A stretch of 64,000 nt of DNA from Amblyornis subalaris (Eukaryota > Chordata > Aves > Passeriformes > Ptilonorhynchidae). This document shows positions 1 to 13,794 of this stretch, piece after piece (the stretch's first letter is position 1; each line of letters starts with the position of its first letter). Made by a program: the position numbers and the translations under genes. The DNA is taken from NCBI GenBank assembly GCA_018881555.1, contig JACAXG010000130.1:310001-374000 (forward strand), written 5' to 3'. The notes under the pieces are model-generated. The model ran no database searches and was not told where the DNA came from. It saw only the letters and a program-made list of their open reading frames with translations.

Positions 1-1539
1 AAAAAAAACCAANAGGAACAGATAGTAAGAATATACTGAACTTCTATGAGTTAATATTCAGTCAAGTTAAACTGAGAAAAAAAGCACCTTTTTTGTGATT
101 TAAGCAACCAGACTATTAGAGGTGAAAATATATAGTAGAAAATACTACTCAATTAAGTGTGTAGCCCAAACAGTTATTTTTGTGGTTCTATTTATCACTG
201 ATGATAAAGCATCCTTAAAAATGGCTTTGTTTTCCCTTCCATTTTGAGACAACTCATCTTTCTATGCAGTTTTAATTGGGCAGCTGTAAAAGGGATGTGG
301 GAATTTAGTATGGAAAATTGAAATGGGATCGTGTTTAGATTGAGTAGAATTGGAACAGCCCTCAGAATTGAGCAAGCGTATTTTTTTCTTTAATTAAGGG
401 ATAGATGCATAAGTCAACATTCCCTAAAAAATAACCATCAGTTCTTCATGCAGGGGGAAGCTGGTCCCAGCAGCTGTGGGACCAGTACCATGGAATACCA
501 ATTAAAGACATCTCTTTCAGGTGTCTGAGATGGACCTCAAGTCTGAAACCAGAAAATGTTGTTGAAGTTTTTTTTAAATGCCCAAGCAATAGAATAAAAC
601 AAAAATTAAAGGGAGAGGGGAGCAAAATACAACCCAGTGACATTCAGATTATGTTTTTCATCATCATTTTTGCCCATTGTAAATGTAGAGACCCCACCCA
701 TTTATGTGATGTGGTCAGTAGCTGTGGAACACAAGTCCTGTGGTGTTGGGTTTTTACCTCCTGATTTTCCAGAGTGGAGTCCAGGATCACTGTGGGAAGG
801 TGCTGTTACCACCCATGGTCAACTGCAGAGACAGCAGCAAAAATAATGTGCAAAAAGTGATGTGCNGTCACTGGCCCTTTCTTACCCTGCATTTTTCTTC
901 CAGCTTCTCCTCAGCAAGCTTGGGCAAATTGAANTGGGGCATTTTCCAGAACTCCTTGATGATTTAATCCAACCTGTTAGGATACACATTTCCAGAGTGA
1001 GTATCCATCCCAGCTCAGGGCAGACGGCCCAGTCAGCACTCAGCAGGCCAAGAGAGATTTAGCCTACAGATATCACCTCAGTTCTGCTGCTTAACTGTCT
1101 GCTCAAAGTAATTAAAACACTCAATGATAGAAGAAAAATCTGTAATTAAAATCCTAGGGCTGCATCCAACCATCTACAAGGCAGAACTACTCATGTCCTT
1201 CCACTGACTCCTATAAAACCACATAAATTTGGGAGGAGGGAGTCTTGGGCAGTGGTTGTGTTTTGACCCATAGTATTAGGATGGGATATTTTTAGCTTCC
1301 TCCTTTTCTAGATAAAATAAAAGTTNAGATTTTGATGAAGGCTGCTCTGGTTCATAGAGTTGAATGATCTTAATTGTGGTTTAATATCAAAATAAATGGT
1401 ATATGATGCATCTACATGAATGTTTCCATTTTTATAGATATGAANCAGTGTTTGGTGTTTATTAAATGTGCCCTTAATTCCTCACATACGATGACATTTG
1501 AAAAGGGGCAATATTGAAGAATATTGGAACAATGTCACA

Positions 1540-1806
1540 AAAGGTGGTTGTTGGTCTTTTCTCCCAAGGAACGAGGGACAGGACAAGAGGGAACAGCCTC
1601 AAGTTGTGCCAGAGGAGGTTTAGGTTGGATATTGAGGAAAATTCTTCCTGGAAAGGGCAGTGGTGGCATCTCCATCCTTGAGAGGATTTAAAAGCAATGA
1701 GGATGTGGCCCTTGGGGACATGGGGAGTGATGGCCTTGNCAGTGCTGAGGAATGGTTGGACCTGATGATCTCAAAGGCCTTTTCCAACCTTAATGATTCT
1801 GTGATT
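1540..1806 (+). mobile_element. CR1 LINE fragment, older subfamily
   Basis: The 3' part of a CR1 element in sense orientation, running from a GGACAAGAGGGAACAGCCTC-type block through the GGTTTAGGTTGGATATT motif and GGTTGGACCTGATGATCTC to the terminal CCAACCTTAATGATTCTGTG. Its divergence and missing internal pieces suggest an old insertion. Confidence 0.85.
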
Positions 1807-4487
1807 TTATGAAAAGATATTGGGTATCTAAATATGGTCTGATGGCTTTGTCCATACTTTAAAAAACAATGTAAACGCACAAAGCAAAACAAACGAAACC
1901 AGGCCTTTCACTGCCCATTTTTGCAAGTGTGAGAGGTTGCATTTATAATGAAAACGAAGTACAAGTGCTTTTCAATAAAGTCCATCTGCATTGGCCACAG
2001 ATTGGCCTTCTCTCTCCCTTTATATTTCCCTCCATGAGTAAATGATGCCATGGGAGATTCCTGATAGGAGATCCTTCAGACCTCCTTAAAGCTTTCCAGC
2101 AAATAAGCAGTAGTTGCTGATTATTGTTATTATTAGTCTTGATTATTTTTTTTGGTCAAAAGCTTCATATTTTTCTAAACAACTTCAGACTCTTGAACTC
2201 CCTAGTTCAGGAATTCCNAGCTAGTTTTGTGCAGGAAAAGGCAACTCTGATGCTGAACAAGGGACCTGTTGGTGAATGAAATGCTGCAGTGTCCGTGCTG
2301 GAGGTGCCGTTCCCGGGTTGGTTTTCCCTCCGTGCCGAGCAGGATGCGCTGCTGTGGAGCTCCAGCCTCGTCAGAGCTGTAATTTATTTAACTGCTCTGA
2401 AAGTCTTGCTGTGCTCCNCCTGGCAGTCTGCAGGGACTGATGTCTCTGTGTGATCCCAGTGCCACAGGATCCGTAGCTCCGGGTGGGATTGCAGCCACTC
2501 GGATTCGCTTGTGTCACCGGAGGGTTCCCAGTGGAAGGATCTCCACGATGTCATCATCACTTCTGCTGTAAATTCAACCCACGTGCCATTCTTGGGGTTT
2601 TGCTGCCCACTTTTGGGTTTCTCCTGATGTAATTTTCATGGAGTGTGACTTCAAGGATGTAACTCCTTGGGAATAGTGGTGGAAATGCAGCGGAAGTTGT
2701 GCTTTGGAAGTTCTCTCAAAAGAAGCTCCTGCTCTTTCGTGTGTGATTTTTTTTTTTTCATGGAGGTTTGTCCCTGGAGCTCATGGTTTGAAATTTCCTC
2801 AGCTTTTCTGAGGAGCAATCCTATTTCTAAGTTTTCAGCAGCTTAGCAGCTGATGAAGGACTGCTCTGTGCTTTGGGTTTTGGGGAATGTTTGTATTTTC
2901 CTGGGGTCTTTTCCTGCCACGTGTGTTCTCCCAGCCTTTTATGGAGCTGCTTTGGTCATTTTGGTGCTCCAGCTTCTTCTCGTGGAAAAGCCTGTTTTTA
3001 AGATACCTGATGCCTTTAGAGAATCTGCCTTTAGTCACTGAACTTTTTATAATTATATTAAATAGTTACTTTGTCTAGACTTGTAACTCCTTTATGTTTC
3101 TACTTTCTCAACTCAATATCACTACAAGATAATCTTTTTTGTTGCCTCTTTGTAACTTTTTTTGTCATTTATTCAATGTTCTGCACTCTGTGCCCAAAGC
3201 CTTTACATTGAACACACACTGCAATTTTTTCAACATTTCAGTTACTTTTTTACCTAATCTTTGATATACCAGGTAATGCCAATAAATAGATATTTATTTC
3301 CATTAATCTGCTTTCTTATTTGCAAGTTCAAGCACAAATTTCCAGTCTGCATAATTACGTATTTTAAACAACTCTAAGATATCTCATTATTAAAAAAAGT
3401 AAATAATGCAATTATCAGTCCACATAATTACCCTAAAAGTTGTAGCAAATAATTAATTTGTCATCTTTATATTTTGTGGACTCTAATTTGTATGTACACC
3501 AGACCTCACCTTAGTGTTGACTGTTCACATTGATTTTAAACACTCACAAAAATGGAGTTTCTTTTCCCAAATGCAATTTGTGACTTTGTAACCAAATTGT
3601 CAGAAATCCCTAAAAAGAGGGATCTTTGAAGTATTAATCAAATTTAAAATAGTCCCTGTGGGATCTAAACTTTGTGTTGACTTTTCTCTGTTGTGTTTTG
3701 GGTTTTTTTTCCTCTTCCCTAAAGACTGTTGGAGTTCAACTGAGGCAATAGTCCAGATTTTAAAATTTAGTGGTTAAACTACTCACACAGAGGTTGAAGT
3801 TTGTGCCTCCATCTCAACTCTTGCTTTCAGTGAAGCTTTGCACAAGAATGGTTTTGCCACGCAAATGTTTTACTTGGGTTGAATGTTTTTTACGCTTAGA
3901 ATATGTAAAATTTTGATTTAAAATTATTATTGTGGTTTTTTGTGTTCCTCAGTTATTTGTCTGTACTTTCAGTGAAAGCCCAGCGCCTGTTTGATCCGAG
4001 CTCGCCCACAATTCCATGGAAGGAAATAAATAATGTCTAACAGGAGTAGGGATGGAGCCCAGTTCAGCTTTTCCACCTGTGGCACAGCTGGATCAGTGCA
4101 GAGAAGATGAAAGTCAGAAGATCAAATATTGGACAGGAGGACTGGAAGTGCAGGAGGTCAGGAGGTTCCTCACGTGAGGAATTATTACCAGACCAAAGTG
4201 AGGGAGTTGTATTTTCAGTTTATAAGATTATTATTGACATAACATAAGAAAATAAGGGATGATGAGGAGAACTCCCATCAATAGAGAGAATACAGAGGTG
4301 AAGGTGAATGTGATTTAATTTGGGGATGAGCAGATGAAGAAATTTCAGGAGCCCAAACAACTGTGGTCAGAGAGGAGACATCGATTTGGGGCTGCAGAGC
4401 AAAGCTTGAGGGAGCTGAAAATAAATTAATGAGGCTTCTCATTTTCAAGATAAACAAAAATCTGTCTCGTGTTGTTGGGCTTTGTGT

Positions 4488-4575
4488 CTTTCCACTATCC
4501 CAGGGTGCTCCAAGCCCCATCCAACCTGGCCTTGGACACCTCCAGGGCTGGGGCAGCCACAGCTTCCATGGGCAA
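4488..4575 (-). mobile_element. CR1 LINE fragment
   Basis: A short antisense CR1 piece with the hallmark order CACTATCCCAGG, CTCCAAGCCCCATCCAACC, TGGCCTTGGACACCTCCAGG and GGGGCAGCCACAGCTTC. Confidence 0.85.
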
Positions 4576-4620
4576 GTCACTATCCTTGAGACTGGGTTGG
4601 GAAAGAAGCCTGGGGAGGGG

Positions 4621-4662
4621 GATTGAGGGAGCCTGGAGAGGGATTCAGGGAGCCTGGAGTGG
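4621..4662. repeat. 21-base tandem duplication
   Basis: Two adjacent 21-base units that differ at two positions (GATTGAGGGAGCCTGGAGAG / GATTCAGGGAGCCTGGAGTG), just downstream of a CR1 fragment. Confidence 0.85.
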
Positions 4663-5781
4663 CTTCAGTACGTGCTGGGGATGTGGAAGAGGCAGGTGAG
4701 TGTACCCAGGGAGGCAGATGAGAGATTTCCATCTCGGAGCTATTTTAGACTCTGTTGTTTTCCATGGGGAATTCCCATTCAGAGAAGAATGGTGCCATTC
4801 TTGGAGACTAATTCAGTGAAGCTTTGTGATAGAATCTTGTATTAGAAACTTGTTAAGCTGTAGCAAATACTACCAGAATTATCCATCTCATCAAGGCTGT
4901 TAAAAATAAATGGCTGTTGCAGAAAAGGGGAGTTGTCCAGGTAGCATGAAGTTAACCCAAGAAGCAACTTTACCTTCTAACCCTATTAAAACCCTAAATT
5001 ATAGCATTATTTACAGTAAGTGGTAGAAGACCTAAGAAATCCATGGAATTTGTGCTTTTTCCCAACAGAAAGCAGTGACTCAACAACAAACTGACACTGT
5101 GACCTCAGCTGCCTGAAAGGACCCAACTGACTTTGAAAAATACTTCCTTATGTTTCAAAAGAAAAAAGCCAATCTTGCTGAGGTATTAAGATTTGTTGGC
5201 AGTATCTCCTGCTCCTACAGTCCACAAAATTCAGACTATCTCAGGCCTTGACAACCAAGAAATGAAAAGTTATGGGGCAAGAAAATCCAGATTTAAATCT
5301 TCCCCTGCTGAGCTGGCAGTTGGGCTGAAAATTGTTTGCATGCTAAGGTGGAGTTGCTCGGAGTAGTGGCAGGAGCAGTTGAAATGTCTAAATGGAGCTG
5401 TTGATTGGATTTAAAGAGGTTTATTAAACTTTCCCTGTTCACCTCGTGTACAGTCTCTCTGCATGTTTGTGTTTCATTTCCATGGTAAACAGGCCCCATG
5501 TTCCATCAGAAGGGTGGATGTGAAGTAGAGATGTGGGTTTAGGGATATTCAGGGTACAGAGCTGGTTGTCATCCAGGGAAGGGAGAGTTACAAAAGTGCC
5601 TTTCTCCCTGGAGGGCCTGGAAAAGGCAGAGGCAGACTTGTCCTGGAGGTGCACAGGGAGAGGCAATGGACACAACTCGGAAAAGGAGATTCCAGTTGGA
5701 TGTGAAAATTAAATCACCAGGAAGGTGGTTGGGCACCACAGAGCCTGTAAAGTCTGTATATTTGTAGGAATGTGAAACTTG

Positions 5782-5880
5782 GTTGATGATGGCCTGAGCA
5801 TCCTGATCTAGTTGGGCCTCCCTGAAGCAGGAGGTTGAATTGGAGAGCTCCTTTCCAACTGGTGCATTCTGTGATTCCAG
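5782..5880 (+). mobile_element. possible old CR1 3' end
   Basis: A diverged sense-strand CR1 tail: a GATCTAGTTGGGCCTCCCTG-like block followed by CCTTTCCAACTGGTGCATTC and TGTGATTC. It is weaker than the other copies. Confidence 0.5.
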
Positions 5881-7278
5881 CCTGTAGGAAGTGTAGGTTT
5901 TCCATGGAATAAAGGAGACACGAGGTTGTAGGTCAGGTGTCCTGCCCTGCGTCAGCACAGAGGGGTCATTCTGGCTTGTGAATTTACAGGCCTCACCTCT
6001 CTCCTGCCTTTTGGCCTTGGTGTTTTATCAAAAGTTAATTCAAATTATAGTTAGTACAGCAAGAAGACAGGTTTCAGGCTCAGCTCCTGGTTGTGTTAGT
6101 GCTGAGGAAGGGTGAGAGGAAGGGCAGGAACAGGAGTTGAATGTGAAAATGCAGAAATCTGGTATCAGTTTCTGATCCATCATAAAATTACATTTACTCT
6201 GTGCTAATTGTTTTTTTCTTCGTCTAAACATTGGATTTCTTGCCATTACACTGTTTTTGAAGGGCCAGGACTATCTGTAAACACATAAACATTTATCTAG
6301 GTTGATTTCCTATAAAACCATATCATTCTGTATTTACTTTGCACAGCAAAAACATTTAGACTTTCTATGAATAGGATTTTGGTGTGGGGTTTTTGTCCTG
6401 ATGATATTTTCATGTTTGCTCCTTCAGTGTGTATCCCTGTTTGCATGTATTTGCTGTACACAGCTTACCAAAATCAGAGATTTCAGGAAATACCTGCTTT
6501 CTTACCATTTCAGCACCAGAGGCTCATACATCACAGAGTGAGTGCTAGACACAAATATCACATTTTAGGACCTCAGTGCAAGGCACTGGAAGGGATGTAA
6601 CTGGTTGTATGACTTATAGCCACGTCTGCATGGACACTCACTCCAAGGGATTCCAGCCACATGATTTAGTATTCCTACTTCTGGGCTTAAATGCTGCTTT
6701 GCCTTTATTATCAAAGCCACCTGAATGTGCCTTTGTCTGGTCTCTTAAGGAATAATGGTATGGAAAGAGTAAGAGAAGGGAACGTGCAGGACAAGACTTC
6801 ACAGCCTCTGTGTATCTGAAATTGTAAACAAGGGGAGATAACAGGGAAATACTGGGGCTGGAGTAGGGAATTAGAGCTGGAAATAAAGAGTGAAATGGAG
6901 AAAGAGAAGATTAAGGCTAAATGTCATGAAAGAGCATTCAGCAACACTCGTGGCTTTTTACATGACTCTTCCAAAGAAAGCAAAGGAAAAACTGTTTTGG
7001 GACAAAGGCCCTTCTTTTTTTTTTTTTTGCTTTTTCATTTTTTCCCGTTTCTTTTCTTCGGCTTAACTGCTCAACATAAAAGAATCTCATCTGGGTATAT
7101 AAAAGAATGCATTAAATGTTTGAGGCATGGCTGTGGATATCAGCATCCCTGGGATTGCTGGGATGATGCCACGAAGCTTCACGGAGGCGGAGGCGGCGGC
7201 TTTGCCGTCAGGATCTCGGAGTGTTGGACGTCTGATCTCCTGGTGTTGGACATCTGGAGCAGGTCTGTGCACAGGGTG

Positions 7279-7468
7279 TGTTTCACAGAGTCCTGGAATG
7301 GTTAAAGACCATCCTCTTCCACCCCTTTCCATGGACACCTTCCGCTATCCCAGGGTGCTCCAAGCCCCGTCCAACCTGGCCTTGGACGTGTCCAGGGATG
7401 GGGCAGCCACGGCTTCTCTGGGAACCTGTGCCAGGGCCTCCCCACCCTCCCAGGGAAGGATTTATTTT
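7279..7468 (-). mobile_element. CR1 LINE fragment
   Basis: An antisense CR1 copy from the GAGTCCTGGAATGGTTAAAG end through CTATCCCAGGGTGCTCC and TGTGCCAGGGCCTCCCCACC to CAGGGAAGGATTTA, where it gives way to a local tandem repeat. Confidence 0.9.
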
Positions 7469-7560
7469 CCATAGTACAGAATTCTACTATTTAATTCTCC
7501 ATAGTAAAGAATTCTATTTATAGTGAAGGATTCTTTTTTGTAGTAAAGAATTTCTTTCAC
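7469..7560. repeat. degenerate tandem repeat abutting a CR1 copy
   Basis: About four imperfect units built on TAGTAAAGAATTCT, with lengths of 20-30 bases, beginning at 7469, 7499, 7521 and 7541. The array starts exactly where the CR1 copy ends, and its GAAGGATT motif resembles that CR1 end. Confidence 0.7.
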
Positions 7561-10500
7561 CGACTTCAGTGGGACTTTGGAGAGATTGGAGGAGTTCAGG
7601 ATTTAGTTTTAGGCAAGTTGAAAAAACTGAGAGTAAAAACTGGGCTGAAGTGGGTCGAGATGAAGGGAGGAAGATGGGAAGATGTTTATCTTTTATTTGA
7701 GTGTTTTGCTTTTCGTTTGTTTGTTTTTAATCCCTCTAAATGCTGTTGCTTTATTTACCGTGAGAAGGACCTAGATGGCAATTCTAGTGATGTGGACTAT
7801 TTAATTTGAGATTAGAATCATTCTAAAAGAGCAAGAAGGGCATGTATATTTATGGTCTGCCAACCACCAACGGGCAGCAAAGAAACCACCCAAATTTAAA
7901 CTTTTAAATGGGTTAAATAGATGACAGTTTTGAACAATACCATTATTTTGACATGGATACTCCTTAGCTAAGCCTTTGAAAGCTTTTGATGTCTTTCCTT
8001 GAAAACTTTTAGTAGTATCTCCAGTGGCATAAAATGCTTGCAGGTGAAAATTGCTTTGATGGTTTCAGCTGGTGAGTTAAACTGGCAACACCCCCATGAA
8101 AAGGATAATTTGTCTTTTTCTCCAGCAGCCAAACTGGTTGGAGAGAGTTCTGCCCACTTCCTCTTGCCCATTCATTCCTTCTCCACATGAAGGTTTCACC
8201 CACTATTTGTGGGCTGAAGAAATGGTGCAGATAAAACAGATTTTTGTGTGTTTTTATTGGGAGAGGGCAAGATAGTTCAGATGGATTATGCAAAATTTTC
8301 TCCAATAGGTTCAGTCTTTTAGGGGAGCTTTATTTGGACCTTTGCATTTTTCTTTTTCCCACATACATATTTCCAGTCTTCTACCTATCCCAAACAACCA
8401 TTAGAAACTAAGGAATGTATTAAAACATGAATTATTTCTAAGAAACTTTTAAATTTAAACCACCATTTTTGTGCGGGGGCTCAAACACCTCTGTGCTGCC
8501 CCGAGAGGGTTTTATGGCAGTGCAGCCACTCCAGATTTCCCTGTCTTGGAGAACATCCTGCCTAATCCATAAACCAGCATTTACTCCAAGCAGCTTTTTC
8601 CACAGTTAGGCTGGGAAGAGGCAAACCCCACACCTGATCTTAGGGATACTGAGGAAGTGATGAACGAGGATGTGACGATTGTGGCTCTCCCGGGAAACAC
8701 CTCCAAAAATTAACAAGGTCATTTTCTTAACCAAAAATTCCCAAGCCTCATTTCAGCCAGGCAGGAAGGGAATTCTGGCTTCGTTGTCCCCGTGGCTGTT
8801 GTGGAGATGTGTGGTGTGATAGTGGGGCCTCTCCAGGCAGTTGCCCCGAAGGGTTTTCTTTTTAGTCAAGATAACATGGGAGGAGCAATCGTGGAGACAA
8901 AACTGATAACGGCAGGAATAGCAGAAGGAATGGCAGGCTAAAGGCAGAGCTCCTGGCTGGGTGTGCCTTTAACAGGGATGTGTGCCAGTGGGAATCCAGT
9001 TGGCTCCCTGAGCTTTGGAAAGCACAGGTAGCCGAGAGGCAAAAATTATGGAGTCCACCCAGAATTATATTTTTCCTTATTTAATAAAAAATAAAGAGGG
9101 GCAAAAACCTACTATTTTTTAACGGGCCTAAACCCCCTGCTTTTCCAGAAGGCAGCACAGGGAGCTGTGAGGAAATGGGATGTTATCTTCTGTTCCACCA
9201 AGGAAGGAGTACGGGCACGGCTTCAAATGAATTTGCTATTAAGAAAAAGTCCATTATTACATTTAAGGATATTCTGAAGTTTCCAGGAGTGATTTGCAGG
9301 GGCTGATCTGTATGAGCTGCACACGCAGCTGAAGAGGGAGATAAATTCCTCTCTGTTAGAAACACAATCATCTCTCAAGGTATTTTTTATTAAATTAGAT
9401 TTGCGTAACTAAAGTGCTCCTGATGTCATTTGTGGATGCTCCTAAATCATCAGCTAAAGAGCAGCTGATCTAAGTTTGGCCAAAGGAAGGAATGAACTTT
9501 TGGAAGATTATATTCCTTGTTCCTCATGGCAATCAATCAGAATTTGATATTTGTATATGGGCTTGTTTTAAAAGCATTGTAATTATGGCAGTGCTATAAA
9601 TCTTATGTTAATGGAGAAGGAAAAAATATTAAATATGACCCATTCTTCAAGCCTAAATATTCAGAGGATGTTCCTTATAGAATGAGGATGAAGGGAAAGC
9701 AGGTGGAGTAATAGGTATATGTGAATGTAGGCCTGGAAAAGTGGGATACATGGATTAAAAACATTTTAATCTTATATAAAATCTTTTACTAGATTTTAGT
9801 TTGATGGTGAACATGCACTGCTATATAAAGAAATATTCCTCTGTTAAATCTTGGGGGATTTGGAGGCACTTATGAATTAATTTGTTTCCAGGAGTTCCAT
9901 CAAAGGAGAAATCCTTTGTAGAACTGCAGGTGTTAAAATACAGACCAAAAAATGCTTCTTGGTCTGGGAAATTAGACACAGTTCTTAGTTGAATATTGAA
10001 ATGAAAATGCAGAAAAGACCCCTGAAACCTATTAATTATTGCTCTAACATTTCAGAGACACACTTTTCCTAGACTTACTGGTTTCTTTCCTTAAAAATAA
10101 TTAAGATATTCGTGATTTCATGCAAAAGACCATATAGTTCTGCTTACGGTGACACCAAGATTTATTGTTTAAACATGGATAGCAGTTAAATAAATTAAAA
10201 TATCCAGGAGAGGAGGGACCAGTGCAGAGCCAGGGCAGCCCCAGCCATGGCAGAGCCCAAACCCAGGCAGGAACTGCTTGAAATGTGGTGTGAAACTGCA
10301 CTTTGTGCTGAATAATTACAATTCAGTTAAAAGAACAGAAAAATACTGTTGAATGGAGATTTTCCTAAGATCAGCCAATTAATACAATTTTTCTGTTGCA
10401 TTTGATTGCCTTTTCTGTCCTTTGAAGAAGACAGAAAATAAACCAAGGGATGTATCTGAAGCCATGCATTTTTTTCCTTTGCCTGTGTAATCACACATTG

Positions 10501-11844
10501 ATACATTCATAAATGTACCACATTTTGGGCTTCTAAATGTTTCTCGTTTCATTTTGGAGGAGAAGAATATTTCTTCAAACAACTGAAGCTCAACACTGTG
10601 CCATTTTTTTCCTGTTTAAAAGGAAGTCTCTGAAGAGATGTCAGTGTTTTATCTGCAGTGAAGTGTCCTCTTTTCAGGTTTTGATTCAGTGTCATCATTT
10701 CTGCTTCCCAGTGTTTGAAAGCACGGGAACATTAATTATTTTATAATAGTAAATGTCAGTGTGCAGTTGTCTCCAAACCCACCCAAAAATAGAACTTTTA
10801 GCCCAACTCGCAACATCTTTGCGAGATTTAAACGCGAGGATCGGAAGGGAAATAACCATTGATAGGAAACAACCATCCAGAAATGAAAACTTTGTACCTC
10901 CAGCTCTCTTAATTCAGCTCCTTCGCTTTTTATCTCTGTGCTGATAAAAATGGGAGTGTGGCATCAGTTCCCTGTGCAGATTAGTTACAGCCACAGCCTG
11001 CCCTGGAGGCACCAAACCCTGTCGGGGTGACAGCCTCTGCCACAAACCAGAGGTGAGCATTTTTGGAACCCTGCAAACAGCAGAGCAAGAACACCCTGCT
11101 AGAAACACAGTGGCACTTGCAGGGGGAGAAAAATATTATCCCCTTTTCTTTCTCCCCTGCGAGAGTGTTCTCCCCTTCCATTCGTTTTTCCCCGTCTGAA
11201 CGTTTTCGGGAGAGCTCCGGCTCCGCGCGGGCTTGGAAGCACGGGCTGACAGGTGGCAGGAATTTTGTGTTTCCCTTCCAAGTGTGTCACCACCGTGGCA
11301 GGGATGTGAGGAGGTCACTAAAACTCCACTGTGCCACGGTTTGGTGCGAGTAGGGTAAGAGCTCCGTCATCTCCACGTGACTCGGGAAGCGAATTACGCT
11401 CCGGAGTGTATTTTGGGATCCATGGGATGTTGGGGGGAATGGCAGGGTAGATGCAAAGCGTTTTCTTGTAGACTTAAAAATTATAAAAAGGTCGAAATCC
11501 TCTTTTTTTGGAGATGGCTGAGTTTGCTGCTGCGTCAGCTGAGAGGTGAGGGACGTGAGAGGGGACATTTAGTGGTTGTTTAAATTAGTCTGAATTCAGA
11601 GAGCACTTGGGTGAAATATGAGTAAATCTCATTACTCTGACAGTGGTTGCCTGACACAAAGAAAGTTTATATTTAGTAAACTACTCACTCCTGTGACCTA
11701 GTTTGCTGTGGATGATAATTTTCTTAGCGTGGCACTGGGCTTGCTGTTCCCTGTTCAGTTTCCATGAATGAGGGATTCTTCCCATCCCTCTGGATTTCTG
11801 GGCTACTCGGAGCAAGGCAGGGCTCTTGGAAGTTAACTTAACTC

Positions 11845-12066
11845 CCCAATATCCCATCTATCCCTGCCCTCTGGCAGTGGGAAGCCATTCCCTGTGTCCT
11901 GTCCCTCCATGCCTCGTCCCAAGTCCCTCTCCAGCTCTCCTGGAGCCCCTTTAGGCACTGGAAGGGGCTCTGAGGTCTCCCTGGATCCTTCTCTTTTCCA
12001 TGTGAACATTCCCAGCCCTCCCAGCCTGGCTCCAGCCCTTGGAGCATCCCTGTGGCCTCCTCTGTG
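11845..12066 (-). mobile_element. CR1 LINE internal fragment
   Basis: An antisense copy of the more internal CR1 region: AATATCCCATCTATCCCTGC, GGGAAGCCATTCCCTGTGTC, AAGTCCCTCTCCAGCTCTCC, GGGGCTCTGAGGTCTCCCTG. The 3' terminal part is absent. Confidence 0.9.
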
Positions 12067-13182
12067 CTTTGTTACACTGTTCAGCTTTAAAGAGAGATTA
12101 GCTGCTAAAATAATATTTAGAAGTAATCCAGAAAGGAGGAAAATGGAGATATTCGTGTTTGGAAGATAAATGGGATTTCTTTATACTGTAGTTTGTGCCT
12201 CATTGAGGGCTGGGGGATTTCTTTCTTCCAGAGATATTTTGTTTATCACAATTTTTGATAGCACTGGGATTTTGCTTATAGTAAAGAATAAAGTATCTGT
12301 TGTTTATATACATCGAGAAACCACATTTTATTATTCTATATATGTCTGTAGATATACTACTTATCTATAATATATGGTTTAGACTTAAATATGAATATAT
12401 ATATGACAAGTATCTGGTGCCCCACACCACAGCATCCCCAAAAACTGCCCTTCCCCAGAACACCATTCAATGAGTCAAATTAGTGAGGCTTTCATACTTT
12501 TAATTAAAGTATTTTCTTTTTTCCTAATGGTAATTAGAAAATTCCGTTATATTGGTGTCAATAAAATGGTAAATAACAGTTCAAAGCAGGCTGGAATTCT
12601 TCCTTTGGACAATCTTGGAGAACGCTCATCTGTCATGTGATCTCATTAGGCCTTGCTCGCTCATCTCTGACAAAAACAAGCCGACCTGGTTTATTTATTT
12701 CTCACTTAAAACTATTCATTTAAAAGAGAGATCGAGGCAGCCTTTTCTGCCTTGTTTTTCTCCTCTCACGCTGCACCCTTCAGGTGTGAAAACACAAACA
12801 AAGAACCCTTCAGTGCTTTACAAATCTGCTGGTCCTTTACATTTCCCACTACAGCAAAAAAAATTGGGGAATACTTTCCTAACAGATTTTCTATTATGCA
12901 TCGAGAATTTCTGCTGTTTTCTGTGTGCATTTATCTGGCTGTGGAATAATCTCCGTGTGACTGGAAGGATTTTTTCTCCCAAACAAGAAAAACACCTCCC
13001 AGAGGCAACGGCTGATGGAGATTGCAAAGGCTTTGGAATGTTTTCTGTGCTGGTGAATCCCAAATATTCCCTTATCTGAAGGAAAACGGTGGGAGATTTT
13101 GCACCTGGCTGAGCTGAGGGGTTTCTTTTCGTTCCTAAACATCTCTAGGGAGGTTTTTCACCTATGAGATTTGAGGATCATC

Positions 13183-13360
13183 ATGGAATCCTGGAATGGT
13201 TTGGGTTGGAAGGGACCTTAAAGCTCAACTTTGTTCCCTCAGGGAAACCTTCTACTATCCTAGGTTCCTCCAAGCCCTGTCCAACCTGGCCTTGGACACT
13301 TCCAGGGCTGGGGCAGCCACAGCTTCTCTGGCCTCCCCACCCCAGCCAGGAATTTCTAAA
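13183..13360 (-). mobile_element. CR1 LINE fragment
   Basis: Antisense CR1 with the terminal GGAATGGTTTGGGTTGGAAG motif, CTATCCTAGGTTCCTCCAAG, TGGCCTTGGACACTTCCAGG and a shortened GCTTCTCTGGCCTCCCCACC, indicating an internal deletion. Confidence 0.9.
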
Positions 13361-13794
13361 TTCCTTTTGATTCAGTGATTTCAATTTATTGCTTTTCCCC
13401 AAGGAATTTTTGAGCGTTTACTTTAATAATTATTGCCAGACAGTTCAGCTTCTCCAAAGTTGCTGCGTGAGAATAAATTAACAAAAATATATAGAAAGTT
13501 TCGTGTCTCAGAAGATACTAAATGTTGAGTTGTATCTAAATAAATGTTTTGTCCCCGGTCCAGGAAGAAATTTTTTTAAAAAGAGAGAGAAATCAAAACA
13601 GATTCTTCCATTTGAGCAGAGACATATGTTTGGTGGGTTGGCACCAGACTCGGCTGCAGAATCCTGTAGAACCAACTCTTCATACTCTGGGATATTTAGA
13701 GGAACAACATTCAAAATAAGGTGCTGGAGAATGCAAGAAAAATAAAAAAATTTCAAGAGAATGGGGAGCACCTGAAGAGCAGCACAAAGGAATT

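Noticed and set aside
12615..13079. 154-codon plus-strand open frame
   Set aside because: There is no family resemblance, it starts within AT-rich intron-like DNA, and nothing supports coding.
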